A stretch of DNA of 64,000 nt from Salmonella enterica subsp. enterica serovar Typhimurium str. LT2 (GCF_000006945.2 NC_003197.2:1922001-1986000); one strand, 5' to 3'. Numbered from the stretch's first letter, positions 38,551 through 46,049 are shown. Numbers and translations are program-made. The notes: generated by a model from the sequence alone, not told the origin.

Positions 38551-38709
38551 ATGTTCATGTTTCTGCCATTCTTGCTTGCACTGAGCGTGGCAATGGGGGC
38601 CATAAACAGAAAGGATAAAGTCAGCTACATTCTGTGGGCCGTTTTACTCATCGTCACTATTTTATCATTCATTCATCATATGACCAATTCGCTGACTTTG
38701 TCATTTTAA
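38551..38709 (+). CDS. DUF5993-like 52-aa membrane protein
   Basis: A 52-residue protein, too short for normal cut-offs, starting MFMFLPFLLALSVAMGAINR. Two hydrophobic helices (about 3-18 and 24-42) flank a charged turn (NRKDK), and the C-terminus contains HHMTNSL. It resembles the small DUF5993 family, whose genes are often next to a disulfide-bond-forming DsbB-like gene. AAAGGAG stands right before the ATG. The next gene starts nine bases after its stop, so the pair is cotranscribed and probably functions together. Confidence 0.68.
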   Translation: MFMFLPFLLALSVAMGAINRKDKVSYILWAVLLIVTILSFIHHMTNSLTLSF

Positions 38710-38718
38710 GGAGTGTGT

Positions 38719-39333
38719 ATGAAAACGCATCATCATCCAACAACATTTGTTCATCTGATTAATCAGGTGGGACTCCTTGGGATATGCGTTGCTCTGGTTG
38801 TAGCCTTTTATTATCAACTCGTCAGGCATGAGCTGCCTTGTCCAATTTGCTTATTACAGCGGGCTGGCCTCATCATCGCCGGTTTTGGCTTTTTATTTAA
38901 CCTCTGCTTTGGTCTACGAGGTATACATTACGGGATGGTAATTATTGGCAGTATCCTGACCGGAGTTATGGCATCCCGGCAAATATGTTTGCATATCATG
39001 CCCGGTGACACAGGATATGGTTCTGCATTTTTTGGATTACACTTTTATACCTGGACTCTGATTACGTCAATTCTGATTATTATTGCTGTTGCGGTAATTC
39101 TGGCAATCAGTAGCATGAATGTTGCATTTCGTTCATTGAATATTAATCCGGACCTGTTCAGTATTGTCGGTTGGGTATTTCTGTTACTGATTACTGCCAA
39201 CCTTATTTCAACTGTACTGGAATGTGGCGGAGGGGAATGTGCTGCTAACCCGGTCACATATAAGCTACTGTCGAAACAGGATATTGCCTTTCTGAAAACA
39301 GGCCTCCTGACGAGGACAGTTCTCCGGTTATGA
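38719..39333 (+). CDS. DsbB-like disulfide bond formation protein
   Basis: Inner-membrane protein of 204 residues with five or six hydrophobic helices. The first periplasmic loop has a CPIC pair (HELPCPICLLQRAG), matching the CxxC-LLQR motif through which DsbB passes electrons to quinone. A second cysteine pair stands later in LECGGGECAANPV, where DsbB has its DsbA-oxidising pair. A GTG at 38713 is in frame, but GGAG five bases before ATG 38719 favours that start. It is longer than E. coli DsbB (176), with a C-terminal extension. Partner unknown: no DsbA-like gene is nearby. Likely role: periplasmic thiol oxidation. Confidence 0.78.
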   Translation: MKTHHHPTTFVHLINQVGLLGICVALVVAFYYQLVRHELPCPICLLQRAGLIIAGFGFLFNLCFGLRGIHYGMVIIGSILTGVMASRQICLHIMPGDTGYGSAFFGLHFYTWTLITSILIIIAVAVILAISSMNVAFRSLNINPDLFSIVGWVFLLLITANLISTVLECGGGECAANPVTYKLLSKQDIAFLKTGLLTRTVLRL

Positions 39334-39659
39334 CGCACTTTTAAAATGACTGATTGGTAAATATATAGCAAGCACCTGTCTTGTAGAAATTGGAATGGTT
39401 ATGGGCTAACACGGAAGTTACAGTAACATTGAAATGTTGCAATAACAGGAATCAAACTTACAACCTTCGCATTACGAATTAGTAGAATCACATTTAACTA
39501 ACTGTTTCAAATACACATTTCCGCATTCACATTGCTCAACTCAATGGCACATGATGTTAGAAATAGAATGATGCTTCACCATGTTTGACACAAAAATGGC
39601 ACACCCTATAAAGCATCCACAGCACATATTTGGGTGGCACGCACCGTGGAAATACTGCA
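39334..39659. other. Relic DNA after the DsbB-like gene
   Basis: No gene or clear structure. AT-rich with scattered stops in all frames. It begins the 1.8-kb stretch of debris that runs to pagK. Confidence 0.3.
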
Positions 39660-39803
39660 TTACCCTAACACAGGGAATTTTCTGTACAGCGTCGACAGCC
39701 CCGCATCATAAATAATCGCTACCTGCTGTCGCGGTACTCCTGCCCTAATAAGGCACCCTGCCTGCGCCCATTGCTCCGGCGTCAGTTTTGGCCTACGGCC
39801 ACC
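39660..39803 (-). pseudogene. DNA invertase/resolvase C-terminal remnant
   Basis: A 47-codon minus-strand fragment reads GRRPKLTPEQWAQAGCLIRA, then GVPRQQVAIIYDAGLSTLYR and KFP. This is the helix-turn-helix DNA-binding tail of Hin/Gin/Pin-type serine recombinases, which normally follows a 140-residue catalytic domain. The catalytic domain is absent: upstream, the frame turns into unrelated sequence. Such invertases switch tail-fibre genes in phages, so this fits the tail-fibre debris around it. Confidence 0.8.
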
Positions 39804-40647
39804 AATGTAGTGGCACTGTAGTGGCACACTGGGTACTGAAGCAATGGCCACAACTGGCGCTTGATGCTATCAGCCAGATAACCTTCCAGATGGATAACAA
39901 ACATAGCAGCTATCCTGTCTGTATCGGAATTGTAAAACCAGACGTTGACCATCTTCATCAAGGTTAAAGGAACAAAGAGCTCTTTAAAGTAACTCTTTGT
40001 TCCATTACGATAGTTTAAATATGATGTTCTGAATGGGCCTTCACTACATGAACAGGAAAGGCTCAGGATAACCACTTCTCAGACATTAAAAGCAAATGAG
40101 AAAACCAAGGGGGCCTAAACCTGCCGCCAGGGAACAAACCTTTGCACAGTCTGCAGTGCTACCACCGTCCCCTATGCACCCCAGGGCGAACGCTGGCTAG
40201 GCAGCAGACGACAACAGCAGAAGAGTTGTTATGAATAAAACTTTACGTGATTTAATAAGAGAAAACATATTATTACCCTCATAGTAAGCAGTATTAAATA
40301 AGCCGGGATATATCTGATGTTCAATCAGTCCCTCATATAGGGTTAGCACCATAGCGAGTCGTTTTCACAAAAAACACAGACTGTTGAAACTTTATTTATC
40401 ACTTTGACATTTGCAATACATGACACATGATTAGCTTCAGCCGCCATTATAGGGAAAGCTCCATTTCCATACTCATTTACTCACTTCTCCCTGCGGAAAA
40501 AGAAATGCAGTATAGCCAGCGTGGTGCTTTTGCTGAAACCAGGCGCGAGCAACACGGCAATGATGATCGGCGTCAGAATGAGTTCGGAATCGGCATTGGC
40601 AAACAAGGCGCACAGTCGTTAATACCCACCAGCAGTTCCGCCAAGAG
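39804..40647. other. Relic DNA between invertase and IS3 remnants
   Basis: No supported gene. The plus-strand frame at 40427-40663 and the minus-strand frame at 40473-40655 overlap and neither has a ribosome site. A minus-strand hydrophobic segment (LILTPIIIAVLLAPGF) within 40490-40600 may come from a lost membrane-protein gene. A short frame at 40230-40283 (MNKTLRDLIREN) has no family. Confidence 0.3.
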
Positions 40648-40790
40648 TGCGACAATGTCGTAAGAGAGGCCTTCAGCCAGGCAAAACAGCGCTACGGTGC
40701 GCCCCGGCTTGCTGAGGAAGTGAACCTGGGGCCTGAGGTACAATGTAAAAACGATAGCGTCCAGCCTGTGCCATCAGGGTCTGCGGCGAT
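40648..40790 (+). pseudogene. IS3-family OrfB transposase remnant
   Basis: The plus strand reads REAFSQAKQRYGAPRLAEEV and then, after a one-base shift, YNVKTIASSLCHQGLRR. This is the start of the IS3-class OrfB transposase (relatives read RxRYGAPRLxxEL ... NVKTVAASLRRQGLR). The catalytic DDE region that should follow is missing. Only this scrap of the element remains. Confidence 0.7.
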
Positions 40791-41175
40791 CTCAGTCCGG
40801 AACAATTTGAAAACCAGAACCTCGCTTAAGGCTGTGTCCACAATACGCGGACAGGATCAAAACTGTTAGTGTGGCTGGCTTACAAGAATGAAGTGAAGTT
40901 GATTGATATAACAAACACTCCTGATAATGTTAACTGGCCTGTTCCTCCGGGGGAGCGAGCCAGCCATGATTTGAAAAGCACATGAAATCACTTTCACATG
41001 AATTAATTTACATTGGAAATAAAATATAATAGTGCTTATCATTTTTATTTAAGTTAAATATTTTATAAATGGTTTTTATTTACTCACCTGATGGTAATGA
41101 ATAACGTTTAATATCTATAGTAAAGGATGCTGTAACCGTAAGGATAGTGTGCCACAATTTAACAGGTAACATATT

Positions 41176-41376
41176 ATGAAACACGTCAAGAGCGTATTTT
41201 TAGCAATGGTTTTAATATTACCATCTTCACTATATCCTGCTCTTACAATAGCGGCAGACTCTCAAGATCATAAAAAAGAAGAAACAATTAAGCCAATGCC
41301 TCAAAAGTGGTGTAATCTTTGGCCTGCTGGCATACCCTTCCCTGAAGATTGGTTTAAAATGTGTAGAGGTTATTGA
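41176..41376 (+). CDS. pagK: PagK, PhoP-activated exported small protein
   Basis: A 66-residue virulence-associated protein known to be PhoP-activated and to leave the cell in outer-membrane vesicles in Salmonella. It has a signal peptide (MKHVKSVFLAMVLILPSSLY, likely cut after TIAA near residue 27) and a mature part of about 39 residues with lysine/glutamate-rich start and a C-terminal block containing two cysteines (KWCNLWP and FKMCRGY). GGTAAC lies before the ATG, only a weak ribosome site. The upstream 100 bp is AT-rich with a poor reverse PhoP-box-like sequence (ATTTA/TATTTA). It appears intact in otherwise decayed DNA. Confidence 0.9.
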   Translation: MKHVKSVFLAMVLILPSSLYPALTIAADSQDHKKEETIKPMPQKWCNLWPAGIPFPEDWFKMCRGY

Positions 41377-41472
41377 GTATAAATTTAATATACTAGCCAG
41401 TAACCATATCAGTTATGACAGACAGGCCTTCTTCATATTTGCTATAAATAAGGCCTGAGCTTTCCTGACAAA

Positions 41473-42531
41473 TTATAAACTACTGGCTGGTTTCTCCGGC
41501 CAGACAGGCTTTAAAGTATCAACACGGTTTACCTGTACCCGGTACTTTCTCCATGCCAGAAGAGAAGCTTTTTCTTTATTGGTTGCTTCGTCCAGATCCA
41601 CTGCATCCTGTAACGGCGCGATTTTTTCAGACGCTATTTGCAGGAGTCTGTTTTTCGTTCCTTCAGCTTCACGAAGTCTGGCTGCGGCCTCCGCAGCTTC
41701 ATCATTCATCCAGACCTGAGCCTTACTATCCCATTTTTTGTATCCACCACCTGGTGAAACTGATGTGACGTTTTCAGGTAGCGGACCAAGATCGGAGATA
41801 TAAACCTGATTGCCGGTTGTTGTGTCGTAAACCGTCTCGCCGCGGTGATCCTCCTGCAGACTCCACGTTTGGGTTTCAGCGTCAAAAACAGCAATATGAC
41901 TGGAGGGAATATCAGGAGGGGCTATATCAGTACAATTTGCCGGGCGACGCTGTCCGGGGGGGACCTGACCACATCCGGCCCCCATTGCAGGTAATGCAAC
42001 AGATGTAATTTTCCGGTCTTCTCCGGCGCTTTTATTGTGCTGAAAAATTGCCAGTAACGCAGCCCGTGTTGCATTATAAACCGCGTCGGTGCCGTCAATA
42101 ATCAGCGGAACGCGCATCGTCGGGGCGGGAACCAGCCACGGATGTTTACTGTTACCCGTTTCAATAACAAAGGCGGTGCCGACGGGCTGTTCCCCCAGGT
42201 ATTCACGGATGATATTTTGCTGTACCCGTTCCTGTAATTGCGACCCGAAATATGCCGTAATAGCAGCATCCACACCGCCGTCCATAAGACCAAAGGTTTC
42301 CGCATTACCGTCTGCGTCCACAATAACGACGTGTCCGTGTGGACCGATATACATGGTGTGCTCGTGTCCTCCGATATAAACTGTATGCGCATGGTCGCCA
42401 GCGGCCTGTGTCCACGCACCACCTCCTAGCTGAAATGAAGTGTGATTGGAATCTCCCCAGTATGAATTGATATAACCGCCGAACTGGTTAGTATGATTGC
42501 CCGTGGTATTAACGCCCCTTTTCGGAGTCAA
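41473..42531 (-). CDS. mig-3: Mig-3 chimera: tail fibre, macro domain, Tfa
   Basis: A 352-codon frame made of three unrelated phage parts. Residues 1-78 are a side-tail-fibre end with three HxH motifs (GDHAHT, GGHEHT, GPHGHV). Residues 79 to about 200 are a macro domain lacking its N-terminal strand: FGLMDGGVDAAI, PAPTMRVPLIIDGT, VYNATRAALLAI, LPAMGAGCGQVPP. Residues 202-352 are a Tfa protein (HIAVFDAETQTWS, DHRGETVYD, KYRVQVNRVDT). The first codon is TTG inside the terminase gene; ATG at residue 60 (42354) is the next candidate, so the true start is uncertain. mig-3 is known as a macrophage-inducible locus; whether this chimera is a functional protein is unknown. Confidence 0.75.
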   Translation of the reverse strand: MTPKRGVNTTGNHTNQFGGYINSYWGDSNHTSFQLGGGAWTQAAGDHAHTVYIGGHEHTMYIGPHGHVVIVDADGNAETFGLMDGGVDAAITAYFGSQLQERVQQNIIREYLGEQPVGTAFVIETGNSKHPWLVPAPTMRVPLIIDGTDAVYNATRAALLAIFQHNKSAGEDRKITSVALPAMGAGCGQVPPGQRRPANCTDIAPPDIPSSHIAVFDAETQTWSLQEDHRGETVYDTTTGNQVYISDLGPLPENVTSVSPGGGYKKWDSKAQVWMNDEAAEAAARLREAEGTKNRLLQIASEKIAPLQDAVDLDEATNKEKASLLAWRKYRVQVNRVDTLKPVWPEKPASSL

Positions 42532-42772
42532 ACCAGTTCTTACGCTCTTTTGGAGTCATTTTATTCGGGTCCTGATGTTCAGCAGCCTGGGAAACGGGCG
42601 TTTCCATCAGTACGCGGATCACATCCGTCAGGAGATACAGCTTGTTTTTTTCATTGCTTCCCAGTGCCAGGGGAACGCCCGAGAGGCGACTGACAACCGT
42701 CTGTCGATGTAACCCTGTAATAGCGGCAAGCTGACTGATATTGCATTTGAGGTTCTTCAGTTCGCCGTCCAT
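42509..42772 (-). CDS. Truncated phage terminase small subunit (DUF1441)
   Basis: An 87-residue product with the DNA-binding N-terminus of DUF1441/Nu1-type terminase small subunits: LKCNISQLAAITGLHRQTV, VSRLSGV and LYLLTDVIRVL, then DPNKMTPKERKNWFDSEKG. In relatives the protein continues for about 80 more residues after FDSE; here it stops (GR, stop) exactly where tail-fibre sequence begins in another frame. So a deletion joined the 5' part of the packaging gene to the tail-fibre region. ATG 42772 follows AGAGG. The head-recognition part is lost; DNA binding might remain. Confidence 0.72.
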   Translation of the reverse strand: MDGELKNLKCNISQLAAITGLHRQTVVSRLSGVPLALGSNEKNKLYLLTDVIRVLMETPVSQAAEHQDPNKMTPKERKNWFDSEKGR

Positions 42773-43079
42773 TTTTACCTCTGGGGCTGTTTCTTAGCGC
42801 GCCCTCCCCCGGAAAAACAAAATATAATGAACAAAAAACATACAAACCATCATCTTTTAAAAATAAATTACATTAAAACAGAGAGTTACAACATGATGAT
42901 GATGCATGAAAAATCAAAAATGCGCCAAATCCCGCGCCGCTGCCGCCCCGTGGCAGGCCGCCCCGCCGGGAGTACCTTTTTAAAATGCGAACAATTATCA
43001 ACAACTACCACTTAATGATTATTTATTTCATTTTGCGATATTGATTATCATTTTCAATAACAACACACAGAGAACATAA
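42773..43079. other. Gap upstream of the terminase fragment
   Basis: About 300 bp. A 40-codon plus-strand frame at 42893-43015 starts with four Met codons and includes a GC-rich stretch (CGCTGCCGCCCCGTGGCAGG) that could fold; I do not count it as a gene. The end is the AT-rich leader of the small gene at 43080. Confidence 0.3.
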
Positions 43080-43247
43080 ATGAAAAATATCATCACTATT
43101 ATCGTAGCCATTATTATCGTTTTTTATGCAGGTATGTGGTCGCAGAAATTCCTGATGGAAGATGAGTGCCTTGATTCAGGTGGTTCATACAATGAAAATG
43201 GAATTTGCAATATTGCAGGCAGTCATCAGGATGTTCCCCCTAAGTAA
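43080..43247 (+). CDS. 55-aa membrane/exported hypothetical protein
   Basis: A complete 55-codon frame from ATG 43080 to TAA. The product has an N-terminal hydrophobic helix (MKNIITIIVAIIIVFYAGMW), then a short polar domain with two cysteines (EDECLDSGGSYNENGICN) and a Pro/Lys end. The ECxxxGGxxxxxxxxC pattern recurs in several small enterobacterial membrane-anchored proteins. A GAGAACATAA stretch precedes the start, a weak ribosome site. It is plus-strand, opposite to the phage late genes on either side. It is probably a lysogenic-conversion or moron-type gene; function unknown. Confidence 0.5.
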   Translation: MKNIITIIVAIIIVFYAGMWSQKFLMEDECLDSGGSYNENGICNIAGSHQDVPPK

Positions 43248-43296
43248 GCAGAATGCTTTTTAAATTCGTTACCCACCTCTACAGATAAGGAGGCGA

Positions 43297-43470
43297 ATGG
43301 TCACTAAAAGTAAAATCCATTGCAGAAGAATTTCCGGAAAGTTGTTATTCCAGCACCCCGACAGGTTATTCAGACAGATTTCAGCTATATCAAAACTGAG
43401 TGAGTACTTATCAGTTTCATCTGGTGAAAAACCTGTTCTTATTCATCTGGTTCCATCTGATGATATGTAG
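43297..43470 (+). CDS. 57-aa hypothetical protein
   Basis: A 57-codon frame from ATG 43297, with AAGGAGG four bases before it, which is better than chance. The basic product (MVTKSKIHCRRISGKLLFQ, then KLSEYLSVSSGEKPVLIHLV) has no family I recognise. It stands 50 bp after the gene at 43080 on the same strand and ends 34 bp before the convergent Rz gene. It could be a remnant of a longer gene. Confidence 0.35.
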   Translation: MVTKSKIHCRRISGKLLFQHPDRLFRQISAISKLSEYLSVSSGEKPVLIHLVPSDDM

Positions 43471-43503
43471 TCACTTTTTTACAGCAATATTACAGGGGGA
43501 GTT

Positions 43504-44037
43504 TCAATGCCTCCTGTAATTATTTGACTCTCTCACCGAATCATATACTCGTTCACACGTCATTCCTGCCCGGTAGCGCTCGTCAGCGATTCCAGCATAA
43601 TGTTTAGCTGCTTCTGCAATATCTCCGAGCATGTTGGCAAGCATTCTGGCGTCGGCGTTGGTTGTTTTGCTTCTGACGGCAGCGGCAAGATTTGCGGTGT
43701 GCTTTGCGGCGTCCAGGCGGGTGGCAAGTTTTTTTGCTTCGGTACGCAGCTGGCTAACAGTGGCAGACAGGCCAGCAGCAGTGGCAGCAGATTTAGCGGC
43801 TTGCGCTTGTGCATCTTTCACAGCCTCATCACGGGCAATAACGCGGCCCTGTTCAATAATACGGGCGGCGGTCTGGGCGTTGACTTCCTGAGAGGATTCA
43901 GCGCTGTCGCGATCTGCCCATTTTTTTTGCCAGCCCCTGTCACTCCAGACATTACCGGCGATAAACGCACCAGCCATCAGCAAAATAAACACCAGCTGCA
44001 ACCAGTATCTTTTCAGAAGAGCAGATAACAGATTCAT
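43504..44037 (-). CDS. Phage inner-membrane spanin Rz (DUF2514)
   Basis: 177 residues: an N-terminal membrane helix (YWLQLVFILLMAGAFIAGNV, about 10-29) followed by a long periplasmic helical part rich in Ala, Gln, Lys and Glu (about 40-140), the i-spanin layout of DUF2514/Rz proteins. With Rz1 it would disrupt the outer membrane in the final step of lysis. Its ATG overlaps the TGA of the endolysin pseudogene (ATGA), so the lysis genes were coupled. It contains a nested Rz1 gene in the +1 frame. The frame is intact although the prophage is defective. Confidence 0.82.
   Translation of the reverse strand: MNLLSALLKRYWLQLVFILLMAGAFIAGNVWSDRGWQKKWADRDSAESSQEVNAQTAARIIEQGRVIARDEAVKDAQAQAAKSAATAAGLSATVSQLRTEAKKLATRLDAAKHTANLAAAVRSKTTNADARMLANMLGDIAEAAKHYAGIADERYRAGMTCERVYDSVRESNNYRRH
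43560..43814 (-). CDS. Nested outer-membrane spanin lipoprotein Rz1
   Basis: An 84-codon frame wholly inside Rz, shifted +1. The product starts MHKRKPLNLLPLLLACLPLL and continues ASC, a lipoprotein signal with lipobox LLASC and modifiable Cys23. The mature part is proline-rich (NLPPAWTPQSTP, KQPTPTPECLPTC), typical of Rz1 o-spanins. It ends inside Rz, 56 bp before the Rz stop. Gene-in-gene Rz/Rz1 pairs are known in lambdoid phages; this one would be missed by tools that forbid overlap. Start at 43814 is the first ATG of the frame. Confidence 0.75.
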   Translation of the reverse strand: MHKRKPLNLLPLLLACLPLLASCVPKQKNLPPAWTPQSTPQILPLPSEAKQPTPTPECLPTCSEILQKQLNIMLESLTSATGQE

Positions 44038-44345
44038 ACCAGCACCGATTTTGCTTTCTCAAAGCGCTCCCGCCGATCACCGATGCCGTTCTACCCTCCG
44101 TTGATGATCTGCGTAACACGTACCAGGTCGCCGGAATATTTCAGACACCCTTTAGTCACAAAAAGCCACGCTGCGGATCGGGCGGCATGACGTTCTAGCT
44201 CAAGCTGTCCTGGATTCGCCACTAGATCCAGTTTCAGTGCAACGCCACATCTGGTGTAATTCTCCAGCCCGGTAATCCTGATCTTCGCCGAACGTGGTGC
44301 GAAAGCTTTCTTGCCGTTCATGGCGTTCGCGATCCGGACTGGTAC
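44034..44345 (-). pseudogene. GH19-type endolysin fragment with amber stop
   Basis: The minus strand carries the C-terminal part of a chitinase-class (GH19) phage endolysin: ITGLENYTRCGVALKLDLVA, then RHAARSAAWLF, KGCLKY and VTQIINGG. At 44091 a TAG interrupts it, followed in the same frame by NGIGDRRERFEKAKSVLV and a TGA at 44034; relatives read INGGQNGIDDRR, so CAG became TAG. The N-terminal two thirds, with the catalytic glutamate, are missing: beyond about 44345 the sequence belongs to recE on the other strand. Inactive. Confidence 0.8.
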
Positions 44346-44351
44346 GAATAT

Positions 44352-45005
44352 GTGCCTGATAACACCCCAACAACCCATGAAGAAAATGCAGCAAGGCTTA
44401 GTCAGGCGGGCAAATGTCTGCGGGATATTGAGGCAGGGAGATTTCAGTGTGATGAAGAAAAACAGCAACCGACAGGCGAACTGGCAGATGAACCAGCAAC
44501 GCCTGAAGCAGTGGAACAGGACACAACTGAACATCATCCGGACCCACAGCCGCTGGAGAATGAACCACCTGTAAGCCAGACAGAAGCAGGCTACCAGAAA
44601 ATACGGGCAGAACTGCACGAAGCACGTAAAAACATTCCACCCAAAAACCCGGTTGATGTTGGTAAACAACTGGCAGCCGCGCGCGGTGAATATGTCGAAG
44701 ACATCAGCGACCCGAACGATCCGAGGTGGGTTCATAACAATTACAGCGCCTCAAATCAGGGTGAAAAAGAAGAAGTGGTGCCGGAGGGAAAACAACCAGC
44801 AGCAGAGCCGGAGGCTGTCACCAGAAACGCGGACGGGACTTTCGATGTATCAGCGCTATTCCTGCCCCCCTCAAACCAGACCGAAAAAACGGAAGCCAGA
44901 ACAGAAAGAGATGGAGAAACGCCGAAAGAGAGCAACCAGCAGGAAACGGCTGGCGATACAGGACAGGAAATTACAACGGACGGTGGATCAGGTACAACTT
45001 CATAG
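44352..45005 (+). pseudogene. RecE (exonuclease VIII) internal fragment
   Basis: An open frame of 217 codons that corresponds to the region of RecE before its nuclease domain. The clearest match is KNPVDVGKQLAAARGEYVED plus ISDPNDPRWV, against [20 protein letters not shown] / ISDPNDPKWV in E. coli RecE; the acidic repeats around TEHHPDPQPLEN also fit. The RecB-like nuclease domain and the true N-terminus are absent, and the frame ends at the joint with the integrase. It lies opposite to the lysis genes and next to int, as in lambdoid immunity regions. Confidence 0.72.
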
Positions 45006-45022
45006 CGCAAAACCACACGCCA

Positions 45023-45919
45023 GTGGCGCTTATTGAAAAACTAAAAGGAACGGACTCATTCACTGTGTCCGCATGGATTGATCGCTATGAGGTTTTATTA
45101 CAGCGCCGGAATCTGTCGGTTAATACCTACAAGATTCGCAGTAATCAATTAGCGACCGTACGCGAAAAAATGGGAGAAATAATACTGGCAGAAGTAACAA
45201 CCCGGCACATTGCCAAGTTTCTTGAGTCGTGGATAACCGAGGGAAAAAACACTATGGCGGGAGCAATGAGATCAGTTCTATCTGACATGTTCAGAGAGGC
45301 TATTGTCGAAGGGCATATTGTGAAAAACCCGGTGGAAGCAACCCGGATACCAGAGATTAAGGTGGCCAGGGAACGCCTGCAACTGGAAACGTATAACGCC
45401 ACACGAGCGGCAGCAGAGCATATGCCTGCATGGTTCCCTCTCGCGATGGATTTAGCGCTCGTTACTGGTCAACGTAGGGAGGATATCGTAAATATGAAAT
45501 TTAGTGATGTTTTTGACAACCGCTTATACGTCACTCAGATTAAAACCGGAATGAAAATAGCCATTCCCCTCTCCCTGACACTTCGGGCGACGGGGTTACG
45601 TCTGGGAACGGTAATCGATCGCTGCCGACTTGTAAGCCGCACTGATTTCATGATCAGTGCCGGAATCAGGAAAAATAGCCCGACCGGGAATATTCATCCG
45701 GATGGATTGACAAAGACATTTGTAAAAGCAAGAAAAGCCTCCGGTGTTAACTTCAGCAATAATCCACCGACATTTCACGAGATCCGAAGTCTGGCCGGGC
45801 GGCTGTACAAAAACGAGCACGGCGAGGTGTTCGCCCAAAAACTCCTGGGCCACACATCAGAGAACACCACGAAACTCTATCTCGATGAACGCGATAATAA
45901 AGCTTACGTGATGCTCTGA
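45023..45919 (+). pseudogene. Phage integrase lacking its N-terminal arm domain (copy 2)
   Basis: A 298-codon tyrosine recombinase starting at GTG 45023. It keeps the SAM-like core-binding domain (FTVSAWIDRYEVLLQRRNLS onward) and the whole catalytic domain: arginine in VTGQRREDI, lysine in QIKTGMK, HEIRSLAGR, LLGHTS and tyrosine in KLYLDERD. Lambda-type integrases are about 60 residues longer at the N-terminus, where the arm-type DNA-binding domain lies; the joint with the recE fragment removed it. The frame is open a little further upstream without a start codon. Catalysis is possible in principle, normal regulated integration is not. Confidence 0.85.
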
Positions 45920-45985
45920 TTTTGTTGTAAAAGAAATGTTAAACTGGATTTGGATGTGATATAACCAAAAAGACCGGAATACAGA

Positions 45986-46017
45986 AATTCGAGGAAATTT
46001 CGAGGAATTTCGAGGGG
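45986..46017 (+). repeat. Short tandem iterons after integrase copy 2
   Basis: Three copies of a TTCGAGGAAA-like unit (the last ending CGAGGGGAAA) between the integrase stop and the att site. They occupy the same place as the iterons after copy 1 but differ in the repeated unit, so the two prophages were related rather than identical. Confidence 0.5.
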
Positions 46018-46049
46018 AAACACATAACCCATTGATTTATAATCTAAAT

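Noticed and set aside
40427..40663. 78-codon plus-strand frame in the debris before pagK
   Set aside because: No ribosome site, no family, overlaps an equally poor minus-strand frame.
41040..41120. PhoP box of pagK
   Set aside because: Only a weak reverse match (ATTTA and TATTTA halves); too poor to list although PhoP control of pagK is known.
44091..44735. A 214-codon minus-strand frame as one gene
   Set aside because: Only its last third matches the endolysin; the first part is antisense to the recE fragment and has no coding character.
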